From Trichopria drosophilae (Eukaryota; Arthropoda; Insecta; Hymenoptera; Diapriidae): 64,000 nucleotides of DNA. The first letter of the stretch is position 1, and every line of letters begins with the position of its first letter. Location of the stretch: contig CM059587.1 in NCBI GenBank assembly GCA_030407085.1, positions 69,099,001-69,163,000 of the forward strand, given 5' to 3'. This document shows, piece after piece, positions 22,036-32,000 of the stretch. Position numbers and translations under genes: made by a program. Below the pieces are notes generated by a model that was given only the letters and a program-made list of their open reading frames with translations, made no database searches and was not told the origin of the DNA.

Positions 22036-22465
22036 GGGGATGCCTTAGAAATGCTTTTACCGACAATTTCAGTCCAAACGCATTCTTCGTTTTTACGATG
22101 ATGAACACATGTTTTATTAATGATTCAAGTTGCAAATTTTTTGTTATTGTCCTGCGTATTTCGCTCACCCTCTATTTAAACAAAAAAAGTAATTGTATAT
22201 TTTGCTAGGCAACAAAACCCATCGATGTTCTCAATAACTCCATCTATGAGCATCCAGCCGTACTTCATGCTATTATTTTTAATGTTTTGTTTTTAATTTG
22301 GATTTATACAGTTTACTATGGACACAAATCGGATGAGCGAAATACATATGGCATTAATGAAAAATTTTCAACTTTAATCATTCATACAAAATTTATTAAT
22401 CACCGTAAAAACGAAGAATGCGTTTGGTCTCGAATTGTCGGTAAAAACATTTCTAGGGCATCCCC
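22036..22465. mobile_element. 430-bp TTAA-flanked MITE (piggyBac-like signature)
   Basis: TTAA lies at both borders (22032-22035 and 22466-22469), with ends GGGGATGCC and GGCATCCCC. The inverted repeats extend ~145 bases with moderate divergence (both arms contain AAACGCATTCTTCGTTTTTAC). No coding capacity. TTAA duplication is typical of piggyBac and also of Kolobok elements, so the superfamily is not settled. It sits in the long intron of the decayed DUF4806-like gene. Confidence 0.85.
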
Positions 22466-22619
22466 TTAATATATCTTTTAGTTTTTTATTGTAATTTAGA
22501 AGCTTCTACGTTATGAAACCTTGCGTTATGAACATTGAAGCATTCTAATGAATTAAAAGCATTTTAATAAATAATATATTTTGAATATTGTCAAAATTAT
22601 GTATTCTTTTATGTTCCAG

Positions 22620-23030
22620 AAATCATATATAGTATTGAATTCGAGACAGGCCAAATACTTCAAAGATATAATAAAGACAATTATACCACTAATTATAAAC
22701 AACACCGTACACTTAAACTATACCGCCTTTGGCAGGGAAATAAAGAAAGTGAGAAAGGAAAATTTTTCTTTCACAACGACATGCACTGTTATACAAGGTA
22801 AATGGAATGAAATATTATATAATTTTGCATCTTGAACACAAAATTTAATATACATATATTAAAAACAGTGATTTTTAAACAGATTATCTACCTTCTAATT
22901 AATACTGTTAATTACAGATATAACGCTCGAAAAATTCATAGCGTTAAAAAGACAGGAATTTACTACTTACTTGTCTCCATGGTTCTCCAATGCACCGGAT
23001 ATAGAGGGCGGAAAATGCACAAGAAAATAA
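22620..23030 (+). pseudogene. DUF4806-like gene, exons 4-5 (3' part)
   Basis: Exon 4 (22620-22797) follows TTCCAG and ends before GTAAAT. Exon 5 (22918-23030) follows TTACAG and ends in TAA. Splicing joins ...CTVIQ to DITLEKFIALKRQEF in frame, and exon 4 itself continues in phase from exon 3 (NNEMLSAL / KSYIVLNSRQAKYFK). No stop interrupts these two exons. The sequence ...IIKTIIPLIINN... fits the C-terminal half of a DUF4806 domain as I remember it. Function unknown. The gene is called a pseudogene because of stops in its 5' exons. Confidence 0.5.
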
Positions 23031-23040
23031 TGAAGCTTTT

Positions 23041-23106
23041 TATTTTTACATTAATATAATAATATTTATTTTTATTTTTACATTAATATAATAATATTTA
23101 TTTTTA
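23041..23106 (+). repeat. AT-rich tandem duplication
   Basis: TTTTACATTAATATAATAAT occurs twice in direct succession, about 36 bases apart, just after the last exon of the decayed gene. It may derive from replication slippage. Confidence 0.75.
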
Positions 23107-23145
23107 CAAATTACATAAATATATTTTATGTACGTCTTTTCGGTG

Positions 23146-23270
23146 CGTAAAGTAAACTTTACGCACTGGATTATACTTTACGCACGGAAAAGCCGTACGT
23201 AAACAATATTTCGGCACACGTGTGTATGTGTAGTTCTTTACGCATACGCACTTGTATCGAAAACTACTAT
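23146..23270 (+). repeat. Dispersed ~125-bp repeat, inverted copy at 39.5 kb
   Basis: Contains AAGTAAACTTTACGCACT, then CGTACGTAAACAATATTTCG, GCACACGTGTGT and GTATCGAAAACTACTA. The same run is found inverted at 39541-39661 with a few differences. Its TTTACGCA motifs make it internally palindromic. Confidence 0.85.
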
Positions 23271-23466
23271 TAATTTTCATCAGGTATTAAGTAATATCTT
23301 TTTCTTTCTCCCTCACGCATTACATATACATTTTCCGCAATCTTATATAATAGAATTTTCATCTTCACTACGACTATGTCAGAATAACTCGAGTAGCAAA
23401 TAGTGAAATAATGCAGGAGGGCCAGTTATTTCTTTACATCGATATTGGGACTCCAGGGTAGCGTAA

Positions 23467-23660
23467 AATACCAGTACCATGCCAGTAAAATATACGGTAC
23501 TGAGCCAGTACAGTCGCAGTACTGGAAGTCAGTACCCAGCCGTTGTCACCGTCCAGTACAATACCGGTATAATGCCGGTGCTTTGCCGGTATAACGCCAG
23601 TGCCACGCCAGTACAGTAAATGATTAGCCAGTACTGGCGCGGTACGGCGCCGGTAGTCAA
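23467..23660. repeat. Degenerate CCAGTAC / CCGGTA tandem cluster
   Basis: About 20 loosely spaced copies of CCAGTAC, GCCAGTA or CCGGTAT fill ~190 bases, spaced mostly 10-14 bases apart. The 77-codon minus-strand frame here is a by-product. The block is markedly more GC-rich than its surroundings. Confidence 0.85.
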
Positions 23661-23876
23661 TTTCCACCTGGGTAACTGACTTGAAAAGCGTGAAATAGAT
23701 AATCTTTTTAAATTTCCAATCTGGAGAATAGTCTGGGATTGAGGATATCGGAAGTCTTAAACATTTTCCACATAGGAAATTATTTGCGAATGCAAAATAG
23801 CAACTTTCCTATGACTTTTTCCATATGGGAAATGATCTGAAAATTTTGCCTAAAAATTATTGCTCGGGGTTTTTTG

Positions 23877-24366
23877 GGGTCGCTGATTACGAATCTGAAG
23901 TCATATTTTAAAAATTCAAAATGGCAAATCTAAAATGGCAGACGACTTTTAACCCCTTCACTGTCGATGTCTTCTATAGAAGACATGGCTAATTTCAACC
24001 CGCAAGAATTAAAATTGGCATTTTCGGCTGTCATAATGGATTCGCCATTTTAATTTTCGAAAATCGGACATCAGATTCATAATTAGTGACCCCGAAAACA
24101 GTCGTATACGTTTAGCCATTAAATTTTGTTGCCTGGATCCCATTCCGCACTATGAGTCCACTTTCTGATTTTAGTCCGACACTGCAAAAGGGTTAAAAAA
24201 TCAAATGCAATTCGCTTGAAACACGTTATTCTTAAATTTTCGGGGTCGCTGATTACGAATCGGCAGTTAGTTTTTCAAAATTGAGAATGGCAGGTCCAAT
24301 ATAACGGGTGACTTTTGAAAGATTTAATGCAATTAGCTTGAAACTCGTCAGCTTGAGGTTTTTGTA
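23877..24366 (+). repeat. Tandem copies of the GGTCGCTGATTACGAATC repeat family
   Basis: Two units begin GGGGTCGCTGATTACGAATC, near 23875 and 24240. Each continues with a TTCAAAATGG or TTGAGAATGGC block, a GACTTTT block and GCAATT(C/A)GCTTGAAAC. A TTAA MITE splits the first unit and the 3.6-kb transposon ends the second. Inverted family members lie at about 39780-39990 and weaker ones at 42320-42380 and 42990-43200. Confidence 0.75.
23953..24192. mobile_element. 240-bp TTAA MITE (piggyBac-like ends)
   Basis: TTAA at 23949-23952 and 24193-24196. The ends are CCCCTTCACTGTCG and CGACACTGCAAAAGGG. CCCTTT-like starts with TTAA duplication resemble piggyBac TIRs. A perfect 20-base palindrome, ATGTCTTCTATAGAAGACAT, lies just inside the left end (23967-23986). 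The neighbouring undisrupted repeat unit shows what the empty site looked like, which supports the borders. Confidence 0.75.
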
Positions 24367-24635
24367 CACACCTGTCTTGAAACGATGTTGGGTTGAATGA
24401 AAATGGACCTAAATTCGGGCTTTGGGGCTTTATTCGGTATGGTCCGTAGACTAAAAAAATGCAAAACTGGAAATCGTCGCTGCTCATTTTTTCAAAATAA
24501 TCGAAAATTATACGTTGACATACCCATTACAGTGCATGATTTAATCAAATCAAGTACCGCACTCACATTTTCAGGAGCGCGCGCGCACACATACACGCAC
24601 ACACACACACACGCGCGCGCGCGCACACCGCACAC
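24367..24635 (+). repeat. Left TIR of the Chapaev-like element
   Basis: Matches 27690-27957 inverted. Shared blocks include GTTGGGTTGAATGAAAATGG, ACTAAAAAAATGCAAAACTG and ATAATTTTCGATTATTTTGA (given as in the right arm). It ends in alternating CA and CG dinucleotides at 24576-24632. Confidence 0.9.
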
Positions 24636-25157
24636 ACGTGTATTCTCAAAATGTTAAAAAAAAAATACCGTCCATGTTAAATCGGCCAACTTTCAACATT
24701 AATTTCTCCAAAACGATGTGGTCAATCGATTAGAAATTTTTTTCACATGTTCCTGGATTGTAAAACCTTTATCTTATATTTACTGTAACGTAACAACATC
24801 CTTAAGTTTTTATTCTTTTTTCAACAATTTGGTCGCATAGAAATCAAATTAAATAAATGAAGATTTGAATTATTATTAAATAAAGATACAGACGGCAATC
24901 TAACGTTCCGCGTGCTGAAATACTATTACATACTATCGTATCGGTCGTTATGCAGTTGTTTCTTTTTTAACTTGATCTATGTTTTAGCTACTGTCGCTAG
25001 GCGGCGAGAAGTAACAAAAAAACCCGTGGATGAAATGCATTTTGTTTTAAATATAATCGTAGGCCAGCAAATTGGAGGAATATATGATACAGTTAATTTA
25101 TGTATAATTCTAGACGTTTTACAAACATTATATTCTATGATCTAATTCTCGTTTAAA

Positions 25158-25768
25158 ATGAATCACAAATGTTCACATGAGGAAAATAGGCACAAAGTTT
25201 GTGCACCATGCGGTGAAAAAATAGTCTTTGGAAACAGAAAACCTGAGTCGTATCTAATCTCTGAAAAGATTGAAAAGTTGATACAAAAATTTATAAACGC
25301 AAATTTCAAGAAATCTGATGAAAAATTCCCATTGAGTATATGTAGAACATGCTACCTTACCTTGCTCGATCATAAAAATAACAAATTTCAAAGACCCTTG
25401 CAAAGTATGCCTAATTTCGAAGAAGTCGTATTGCCTAAAGAAACGCGTAATCGAAATGAAATGTGTAATTGTTACATATGCTTGACTGCACGATACACAG
25501 GCCATAAAAAACATTGAATGGTAAAGGTTATAAACGGAATTTAACAAATTCCATCAATGTATCGAATGGATTATTCGGTTCTTCAACAAATTCTAGTGTA
25601 CCTTCAAAAACATCATCAAAGGTATTGAATGATAAATCAAACAATTCAATCGTTTTATGTAAGTCATGTTTGCAAGAAATAGGCAAAGGGAAAAATCATT
25701 CATGCAATAACGCTGAAGAGAACGTAATAAAGATTATGGAACAACTTCCAGAAAAAAAAGAAAGATAA
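25158..25768 (+). pseudogene. Transposase N-terminal region, split by two frame changes
   Basis: The frame from 25158 gives MNHKCSHEENRHKVCAPCGE and further Cys pairs (CRTCYLTLL, CNCYICLTA), so a zinc-binding N-terminal domain, likely for recognising the TIRs. It stops at 25517. A second frame continues from there to 25768, with CKSCLQEIGKGKNHSCN, then stops just before the main frame at 25770. Both breaks fall at runs of A (about 25506-25511 and 25752-25759), as expected from single-base indels in homopolymers, either real or from sequencing. Joined, the protein would be about 755 residues. Confidence 0.7.
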
Positions 25769-25769
25769 A

Positions 25770-27419
25770 GTGATAGTATCCCTACTAAGAAACAAAATTA
25801 TAACAGAGAGTGGCCCATCAAGTAATATCAGTAACCGTTTTAATGATATTGAATTGAATTTGAGTACCAGAGGTTCCAAAACACGAGTCGCCATCAATCC
25901 AAAAATGAAGAAAGACATACAATTTACCGAAGAAAATTTGGATAATTTTCAGACAAATACAGGTGCTTCAGCGAATCACATGAAAAAAGTGACCAATTTT
26001 ATCAGGTCTAACGCTGGAAGATCGGCAGTACCAACGAATTATTCGAAACACATTTCTCAAAAATCCGCAATTTTAGAAGATGTTTACAATGGTAACGTTT
26101 ACGATTTCGAGTGTGAAGGTACAGATGTGACAACAAAAAGACCTGTTGTTTGGGCAGATGCCGAAGCACTGCTAGATGCAGTGTTAGAACGACGAAATAT
26201 TGTTGGTAAAATTGCTATTAAAGTTATGGCCGACGGTGGTCAGGGACTTTTCAAAATTTCGATGACTATATTGCCGGAAAACTATTCGCCTCACTTACAC
26301 AATACTACAGCAGATGATTCAGATATACAAGAAGTTGCCTCAAAGAAAAGAAAATTGTATTCTGAAGGTGGTAGCACTGGCAATAAAGCGTTACTAACCA
26401 GTGTTAAGAGACTGATATTGTTGTGTGTAGTTCCTAACATAAAAGAAAGTTATACAAACCTGGAACTTTTATTTCGACTCACTAATATTAATAAAATTCC
26501 ATTTAAGTTTGCTTCTGACTTCAAAGTTTTACTAATAGTTAATGGCCAGCAAACTGCTTCTTCAACATACCCTTGCCCTTACTGTTTCATAACGCTGACA
26601 GATCTAAAAGTTCGTCGTGATTTAGAGGAAAATGAACCAAAGGATGATAATACAGACGCAGATGGACTACATACTGAGAGTGACTATTTAAGACCAAAAA
26701 CCTATGGTGATTTAAAACTGGACTATGAGCGATTTTGTTCAATGGGAAAAAAGAAAAAGGAAGCCAAACTGTGTCATAGTACAGTAAATTTACCTCTGTT
26801 CGATGAAGATGACAAAACATTCGTTATTGACAAATGTGTAGTTCCGGAACTACACATACTACAAGGATTTGTGAACCACATATTTTGGCATGGGCTAGTT
26901 CCCCTTGTAGGTAAAGAAAAGGCATTAATCTGGCCAAAAAAAATCAATGTTGTACCGAAAAACTACCAGGGTGACATTTTTGAAGGGAATGCCTGCCGAA
27001 AACTTTTAAAAGAAGTGGATAAGTTGCAAGATCCGGAAATTTATAAAGACGTTGGAATTTTGCGTCTTGTACCTTTCATTACATCACTTCAAGCCATGGA
27101 TAAATTAGTTAATTGTTGTTTTTCGACAAAACAGGTTTCTTCTGACATACAACATCGTATTAAAGAATTGCACACTGCTTTGAGAGGTCTAGAAGTATCG
27201 GAAACTTTAGAAATTCACGTCGCTCTTAAGCACATCGAAGATTGCGTACAGTTTCTAGATAATAAAGGCTTAGGTGTTTGGTCCGAACAAGCGGGAGAAT
27301 CGGTACATAAGGAATTTTTAAAGTTTTGGAACCGGTACAAAATAAATAATCTTGAAGACCCCAGTTACATAGAGAGACTTAAAAAAGCAGTAACAGCATT
27401 CTCGTCACAACATCTTTAA
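25770..27419 (+). CDS. DDE-type transposase core of the Chapaev-like element
   Basis: 549 codons without a stop. Candidate catalytic acids are D155 in KVMADGGQGLF, D250 in KFASDFKVLLIVNGQQ and E506 in GVWSEQAGES. A CPYC pair follows D250 and a conserved-looking block CHSTVNLPLF with a later VPELHILQGFVNH follows that; such inserted Cys/His residues are usual in CMC and RAG1/Transib-type DDE enzymes. The C-terminus reads SYIERLKKAVTAFSSQHL. The enzyme would cut and join transposon ends in the nucleus. The first codon of this frame is not the natural start, since the N-terminus lies in the shifted frames upstream. RAG1-like or Transib is the main alternative; the 4-bp duplication and CAC ends favour Chapaev. 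Confidence 0.75.
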   Translation: MIVSLLRNKIITESGPSSNISNRFNDIELNLSTRGSKTRVAINPKMKKDIQFTEENLDNFQTNTGASANHMKKVTNFIRSNAGRSAVPTNYSKHISQKSAILEDVYNGNVYDFECEGTDVTTKRPVVWADAEALLDAVLERRNIVGKIAIKVMADGGQGLFKISMTILPENYSPHLHNTTADDSDIQEVASKKRKLYSEGGSTGNKALLTSVKRLILLCVVPNIKESYTNLELLFRLTNINKIPFKFASDFKVLLIVNGQQTASSTYPCPYCFITLTDLKVRRDLEENEPKDDNTDADGLHTESDYLRPKTYGDLKLDYERFCSMGKKKKEAKLCHSTVNLPLFDEDDKTFVIDKCVVPELHILQGFVNHIFWHGLVPLVGKEKALIWPKKINVVPKNYQGDIFEGNACRKLLKEVDKLQDPEIYKDVGILRLVPFITSLQAMDKLVNCCFSTKQVSSDIQHRIKELHTALRGLEVSETLEIHVALKHIEDCVQFLDNKGLGVWSEQAGESVHKEFLKFWNRYKINNLEDPSYIERLKKAVTAFSSQHL

Positions 27420-27449
27420 AATATTTTGAAAAAAATAACACATAATAGA

Positions 27450-27590
27450 TTTTAATGTTCACTAAAATTTGAAAAATTAAAAAAATAAAACAAAAGAATA
27501 AAATTAAAAAACACAAAAAAAACAAAAAAAACCATAAAAAAACAAAAAAAAACAAAAAAAAACAAAAAAAAAAACAAAAAAATGGGATCT
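27450..27590 (+). repeat. A-rich low-complexity tract
   Basis: Runs of AAAAACAAAAA after the transposase gene and inside the transposon. It could supply poly(A) signals (AATAAAA motifs at 27484-27503). The minus-strand frame 27379-27657 rich in Phe is only its complement. Confidence 0.85.
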
Positions 27591-27689
27591 TTATACCACC
27601 ACGTCCACGTCGTGATCCTGGGATACGCATATGCGTGTGCTGAGCGTGGTATTCCAATTCACTTTGCTCGCATCATTGAGAGAGCGCGC

Positions 27690-27957
27690 TCGCGCTCGCG
27701 CGTGCGCGCGTGTCTTTGTGTGTGTGTGTGTGCGTACGCGCGCGAGCTCCTGCAAATGTGAGTGCGGCACTTGATTTGATTAAAGCATGTACCGTGATAG
27801 ATATGGCAACGTATAATTTTCGATTATTTTGAAAAAATGAGCAGCTACGATTTCCAGTTTTGCATTTTTTTAGTCTATGGACCATACCGAATAAAGCCGC
27901 GAAGCCCAAATTTAGGTCCATTTTCATTCAACCCAACATAGCTTCGAGACAGGTGTG
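27690..27957 (-). repeat. Right TIR of the Chapaev-like element
   Basis: Inverted match of 24367-24635. It begins in a CG- and TG-rich simple repeat (27690-27745) and ends GACAGGTGTG. Confidence 0.9.
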
Positions 27958-27961
27958 TGTA

Positions 27962-28266
27962 GTGGATGAAGTTGAATCTAACGTTGAATTGATATTGAAA
28001 AGGCACTAAGCTTTCTTTGTCGCTGCATTAAATTTGTTTTGACTCTGCATAGGAAACAAAAGACAATCTCAAAACAATCAAAGTTTTAATGCATCGTTTA
28101 AGACATTTTATTTGAATCGTGGGCTTGCGAAAGTGATAAATAAATGTATCTTTAGTGTTGAAAATCTGGAATTTATAAAAGATTTTAGTCTATATTAAAA
28201 AACCCTAAAAACAAAAAACTATCCGCAGATCAGCATTTCATTGATTTCCATTCCATTGTACATCTT
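27962..28266. other. Short spacer between two transposons
   Basis: About 300 bases. The segment near 28100-28160 (TTATTTGAATCG, GCTTGCGAAAGTGATAAA) resembles the flank just right of the BEL/Pao insertion at 35791-35835 (TTATTTAAATCG, GCTTACGAATGTGATAAA), so the BEL element may have landed beside a related repeat unit. Confidence 0.5.
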
Positions 28267-28991
28267 TGAAATTCGATGCATTAATCAACATAAGTGCGAC
28301 TAATTGCACGCTGGTCCGTTGGCCCGGATCCGGTAGGTGGGTATGGACTCAAATAAATGACTTGGTGCACTTTGAAACTTCCACTACTTTTATTCCACAG
28401 AGCGAAATACAATTTTGTTACACCTACGCTAGAATTAAGTATGACTAGCAGATGTAGGACGACCGGGTATCGAACTTTTATTTTATGTTGTCTTAGTCCG
28501 AGAGCATGCAATAATATTGCCGCCATCGACTCAATCACGAACCACGTGCGAAAATGTATAACCGCGAGGATTCCAAATTAATCTAGGCTTATCCGACAAC
28601 CGAGGCACGATCCGGATAACAATTCTGCGGAATTATCTTAACTTCCGTACCAACATGTAATTGTTGTAAACATTAATTACAATTTTTCGCAAGCGTATAA
28701 GAGCGCGTGGAGAAAACACCTAGCGAGGCACGCGTAAAGGCGGATTCCTCCAAACAGAAGGAGTTCGTACCCGGGCCCTTTCAGGAACCCCCGAAAACCG
28801 GCGCCGCAGGTGGTCGTTATCTATAACTAATTTCGAAAGTGATCCGCGAAAATGCACAATCGCGATCGATAATGACACATCGATAAGCGAGCGAAGTGAA
28901 TATTAGTTCGAGCTCCAAGAGCGCGAGCCGAGATGGCGCGACGATGTTGAAATTTGGGCGAGGCGTTGAATATAAACGACATCGCGCAACA
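28267..28991 (-). repeat. BEL/Pao 3' LTR (725 bp)
   Basis: Direct repeat of 35063-35787 at a constant offset of 6796 bases, with no difference found by eye. Just inside it, on the minus strand, is a purine-rich AAGGCGGGCGG tract, the likely polypurine primer. It lies in a hairpin-forming context (TACCGC...GCGGTA). Confidence 0.95.
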
Positions 28992-29091
28992 TACCGCCCG
29001 CCTTGCGGTATCGGTACCGCAACATCCCGTACTTAAATCTAATGACTATATACTACGAAAAAGTAACTTAATCTAACAGTATGGGACATGG

Positions 29092-32000
29092 CTACGGGCC
29101 GTCATCAAGATCAATAGGCAACATTGCCAATTTAGTAATAGGTCGAGTATAGACAGATGTGGCAGTCTTGACTTTTACGACGCGCGTCAACCCGTCTTGA
29201 CCTGGGAAACACTCAACGACGCGAGCCAAGTCCCATTTAGCAGGGGGCAGATTGTCGTTTCGCAATAGGACCATCTGCCCGACAACGATCGGAGTTGAGA
29301 CACTCATCCATTTTGAACGATGCTGGCCGGACGTCACGTAGTCACGCGACCGGCGTGTCCAAAAATAATCTAAAAGTTGGCGATACAATCTCCAGCGTGC
29401 GGACCGACAAATCGAGTAATCGGCAGTTAAAGGCGCGGGAGCAGACAGCAGCGGGCCGCCGATAAGGAAGTGACCGGGAGTCAACGTATCCAGACTCTCG
29501 ATGTCATCATGCAAAGGTGCCAGCGGGCGCGAATTCATGCACGCTTCAACGCGGCATAAAAGCGTGGCTAGTTCCTCGTATGTCGGTGTGTGAGGCTCAA
29601 GCACTCGCTTGAGATGTCGCTTCATGGAGCGTACACCCGCCTCCCACAACCCACCGAAGTGAGGAGCGTGAGGCGGAATGAAACTCCATTCAACTCGATC
29701 CTCTACCAACCGCGAGCGAAGAATCTCGGATTTAATGGCGGCATGATATGCGGCTTTCATCTCCTTATCGGCACCCTGAAACGTAGTACCGCAATCGCTG
29801 TGCATTACGCTTGGAAGTCCCCGGCGCGCGATAAATCTCTGAAACGCTGCGAGAAATGCATCGGACGAGTAGTCGGTCACTACCTCCAAATGTATGGCGC
29901 GCGACGCCATACACACAAAAAGCGCGATATACGCGGGTTGCGATTTCCACCCCCGACCGCTAGCCAGACGTAAACGAACAGGTCCGGCGTAATCAACGCC
30001 GCACTCCACAAATGCGCGAATCGGACGGTTAAGACGAGCCGGCGGCATCGAACCCATCAGCTGGTTTGGAACCCTAGCGAGGTGTCGGGCACAAGGGATA
30101 CAGTGGGCCACCATATATTTAACTTGTTTGCGAGCTTGTAATACCCATACCTGTGTACGAAGGGTACTCAATGTTAACGTAATATCCCCATGAAGGCAGC
30201 GCTCATGCGCCTGGCGTGTGAGAAGAAGAGCAATGTGACCGTAGGGTAAAATGACCGGAAACTTGGCATCGTAACGGAGTTTTGACAATGATAAGCGCCC
30301 ACCCACTCTTAACAACCCGTCAGCATCCAAAAAAGGATTTAGGCGACGCAATGGGCTGCTCCTAGGTAGAGGATGGTCGGGTAACAAGTAGTAGCATCCG
30401 TTTTCATTTTTTGGACTACCTGCTAGTAGCGTAACTTCCTGAGCGAACGCGGCTGCTTGACAAAGCGCGAAAATTCGAGTCTTTACTCGATCAAGCTCCG
30501 CAATGCGTGAAGGACCCATAGCGATGGCTTTCCCTTGAGCAGTCAAACGGAAGCAATACGCGAGGACACGACATAAGCGTGGCCAACTGGAAAATTGTTC
30601 GAATAAGCGCAGGGTGTCATTCGATGGCACGTCTGCGTGATGAACGATAGTCCGTCTCTCGAGAGGCGCGTCCTCACTCAAATGAGGAGATACTGAGGGC
30701 CAATTAATGGGACTGGTGGCCAGCCAGGCAGGCCCTTGCCACCATAGGGTCGATGAGACGAGCTCTGATGCAGACATGCCCCGAGAAGCCAAATCGGCTG
30801 GGTTGTCAACGCCAGGAACGTGACGCCAAGGGATGTCGGGAAGGCTAGTCTGTATCTCCGCAACACGATTAGCGACGAATGTCTTCCAGTCTTTTGATTG
30901 CCCTTGAAGCCACGCGAGCACAATTGTCGAATCAGTCCAACATTGGATCGAACATTGAGCAAATGTCGGTACAGATCTGAGTCGCTGAATAAGGCGGCTC
31001 AGTATGGCAGCGCCGCATAATTCCAAGCGCGGGATGCTGAGTTGTTTAATGGGAGCTACACGAGTCTTTGCCGTTAGCAAATGGACTCTGATGCCGCCCG
31101 AAGGCAACTCAGTCCGCACGTACACGACCGCCGCGTACGCTTTCATGGAAGCGTCAGAAAACCCGTGTAACTCAAACTGACTTGACGACGAAGTTTCAAG
31201 CCAGCGGGGTATCGAGATTTCGTTCAATGACGGGAGATCTGAATAAAAATTAATCCAAACATCTTGAATATCGATCGGGAGCGAAGCGTCCCAAGTTGCC
31301 TGGCAGAACCAAAGGCGTTGCATTAAGTTTTTCGCAACAATGATCACTGGCGATAGCCAACCCAATGGATCAAATATACGGGCGATTTGAGATAAAATCG
31401 TGCGTTTCGTTAATTTTAGTGGAGGTGACAGGTTTAACGTAATACCATAGGCATCAATGGCTGGACGCCACACGATACCCAAAATTTTTAAGTTGTCATC
31501 CTCCTGAAGCGTTTTATCGCACGACAGACCATGGTTTGACGGATCGATGTCGGCGAGTAAATCGACTGAATTGCTCGACCATTTCCGTAAACTGAAATGA
31601 CCTTTCTTGAGTAGAGCAATGGTTTCATCGCGAATAGCGATAGCGTTTGATATTGAGTCGGCGCCAAACAGGATGTCGTCAACAAAAATGTGCGAATCTA
31701 ACATAGCCTTCGCCCGCGGGAACGCGTCGCCCTCATCTGATACAAGTTGCTGTATAACGCGCAGCGCCAGAAATGGAGCGCTTGCTGTACCGTAAGTTAC
31801 GGTCAATAATTGATATTCGGATACTGGGTCCGAGGGTTCCTGGCGCCACAAAATACGCTGAAGATTAATATCACGAGGGTCTACTAAAATTTGTCGATAC
31901 ATCTTCTCCATATCCGCTGAATAAACGTACTTATAAGTACGCCATTGAATATGGAGAAGAGGCAGGTCGGCTTGCAACTTGGGGCCGGTGAGCAATAAGT

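Larger units (their letters stand above)
24367..27957 (+). mobile_element. CMC/Chapaev-like DNA transposon, 3591 bp
   Basis: A 4-bp duplication TGTA flanks it (24363-24366 and 27958-27961). The ends are CACACCTGTC and GACAGGTGTG. The TIRs run ~250-270 bases, to about 24635 and 27690, and include a CA/TG- and CG-rich simple-repeat stretch in each arm. CAC-starting ends with a 4-bp duplication fit the Chapaev branch of the CMC superfamily, which is family knowledge and not a search result. The interior carries one transposase-like gene on the plus strand (25158-27419), followed by an A-rich tract. Confidence 0.88.

Noticed and set aside
27379..27657. Phe-rich minus-strand frame resembling a membrane protein
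   Set aside because: Complement of the A-rich tract in the Chapaev-like element.
28266..28581. Plus- and minus-strand frames repeated identically at 35.0-35.4 kb
   Set aside because: They lie inside the BEL/Pao LTRs and are duplicated exactly because the LTRs are.
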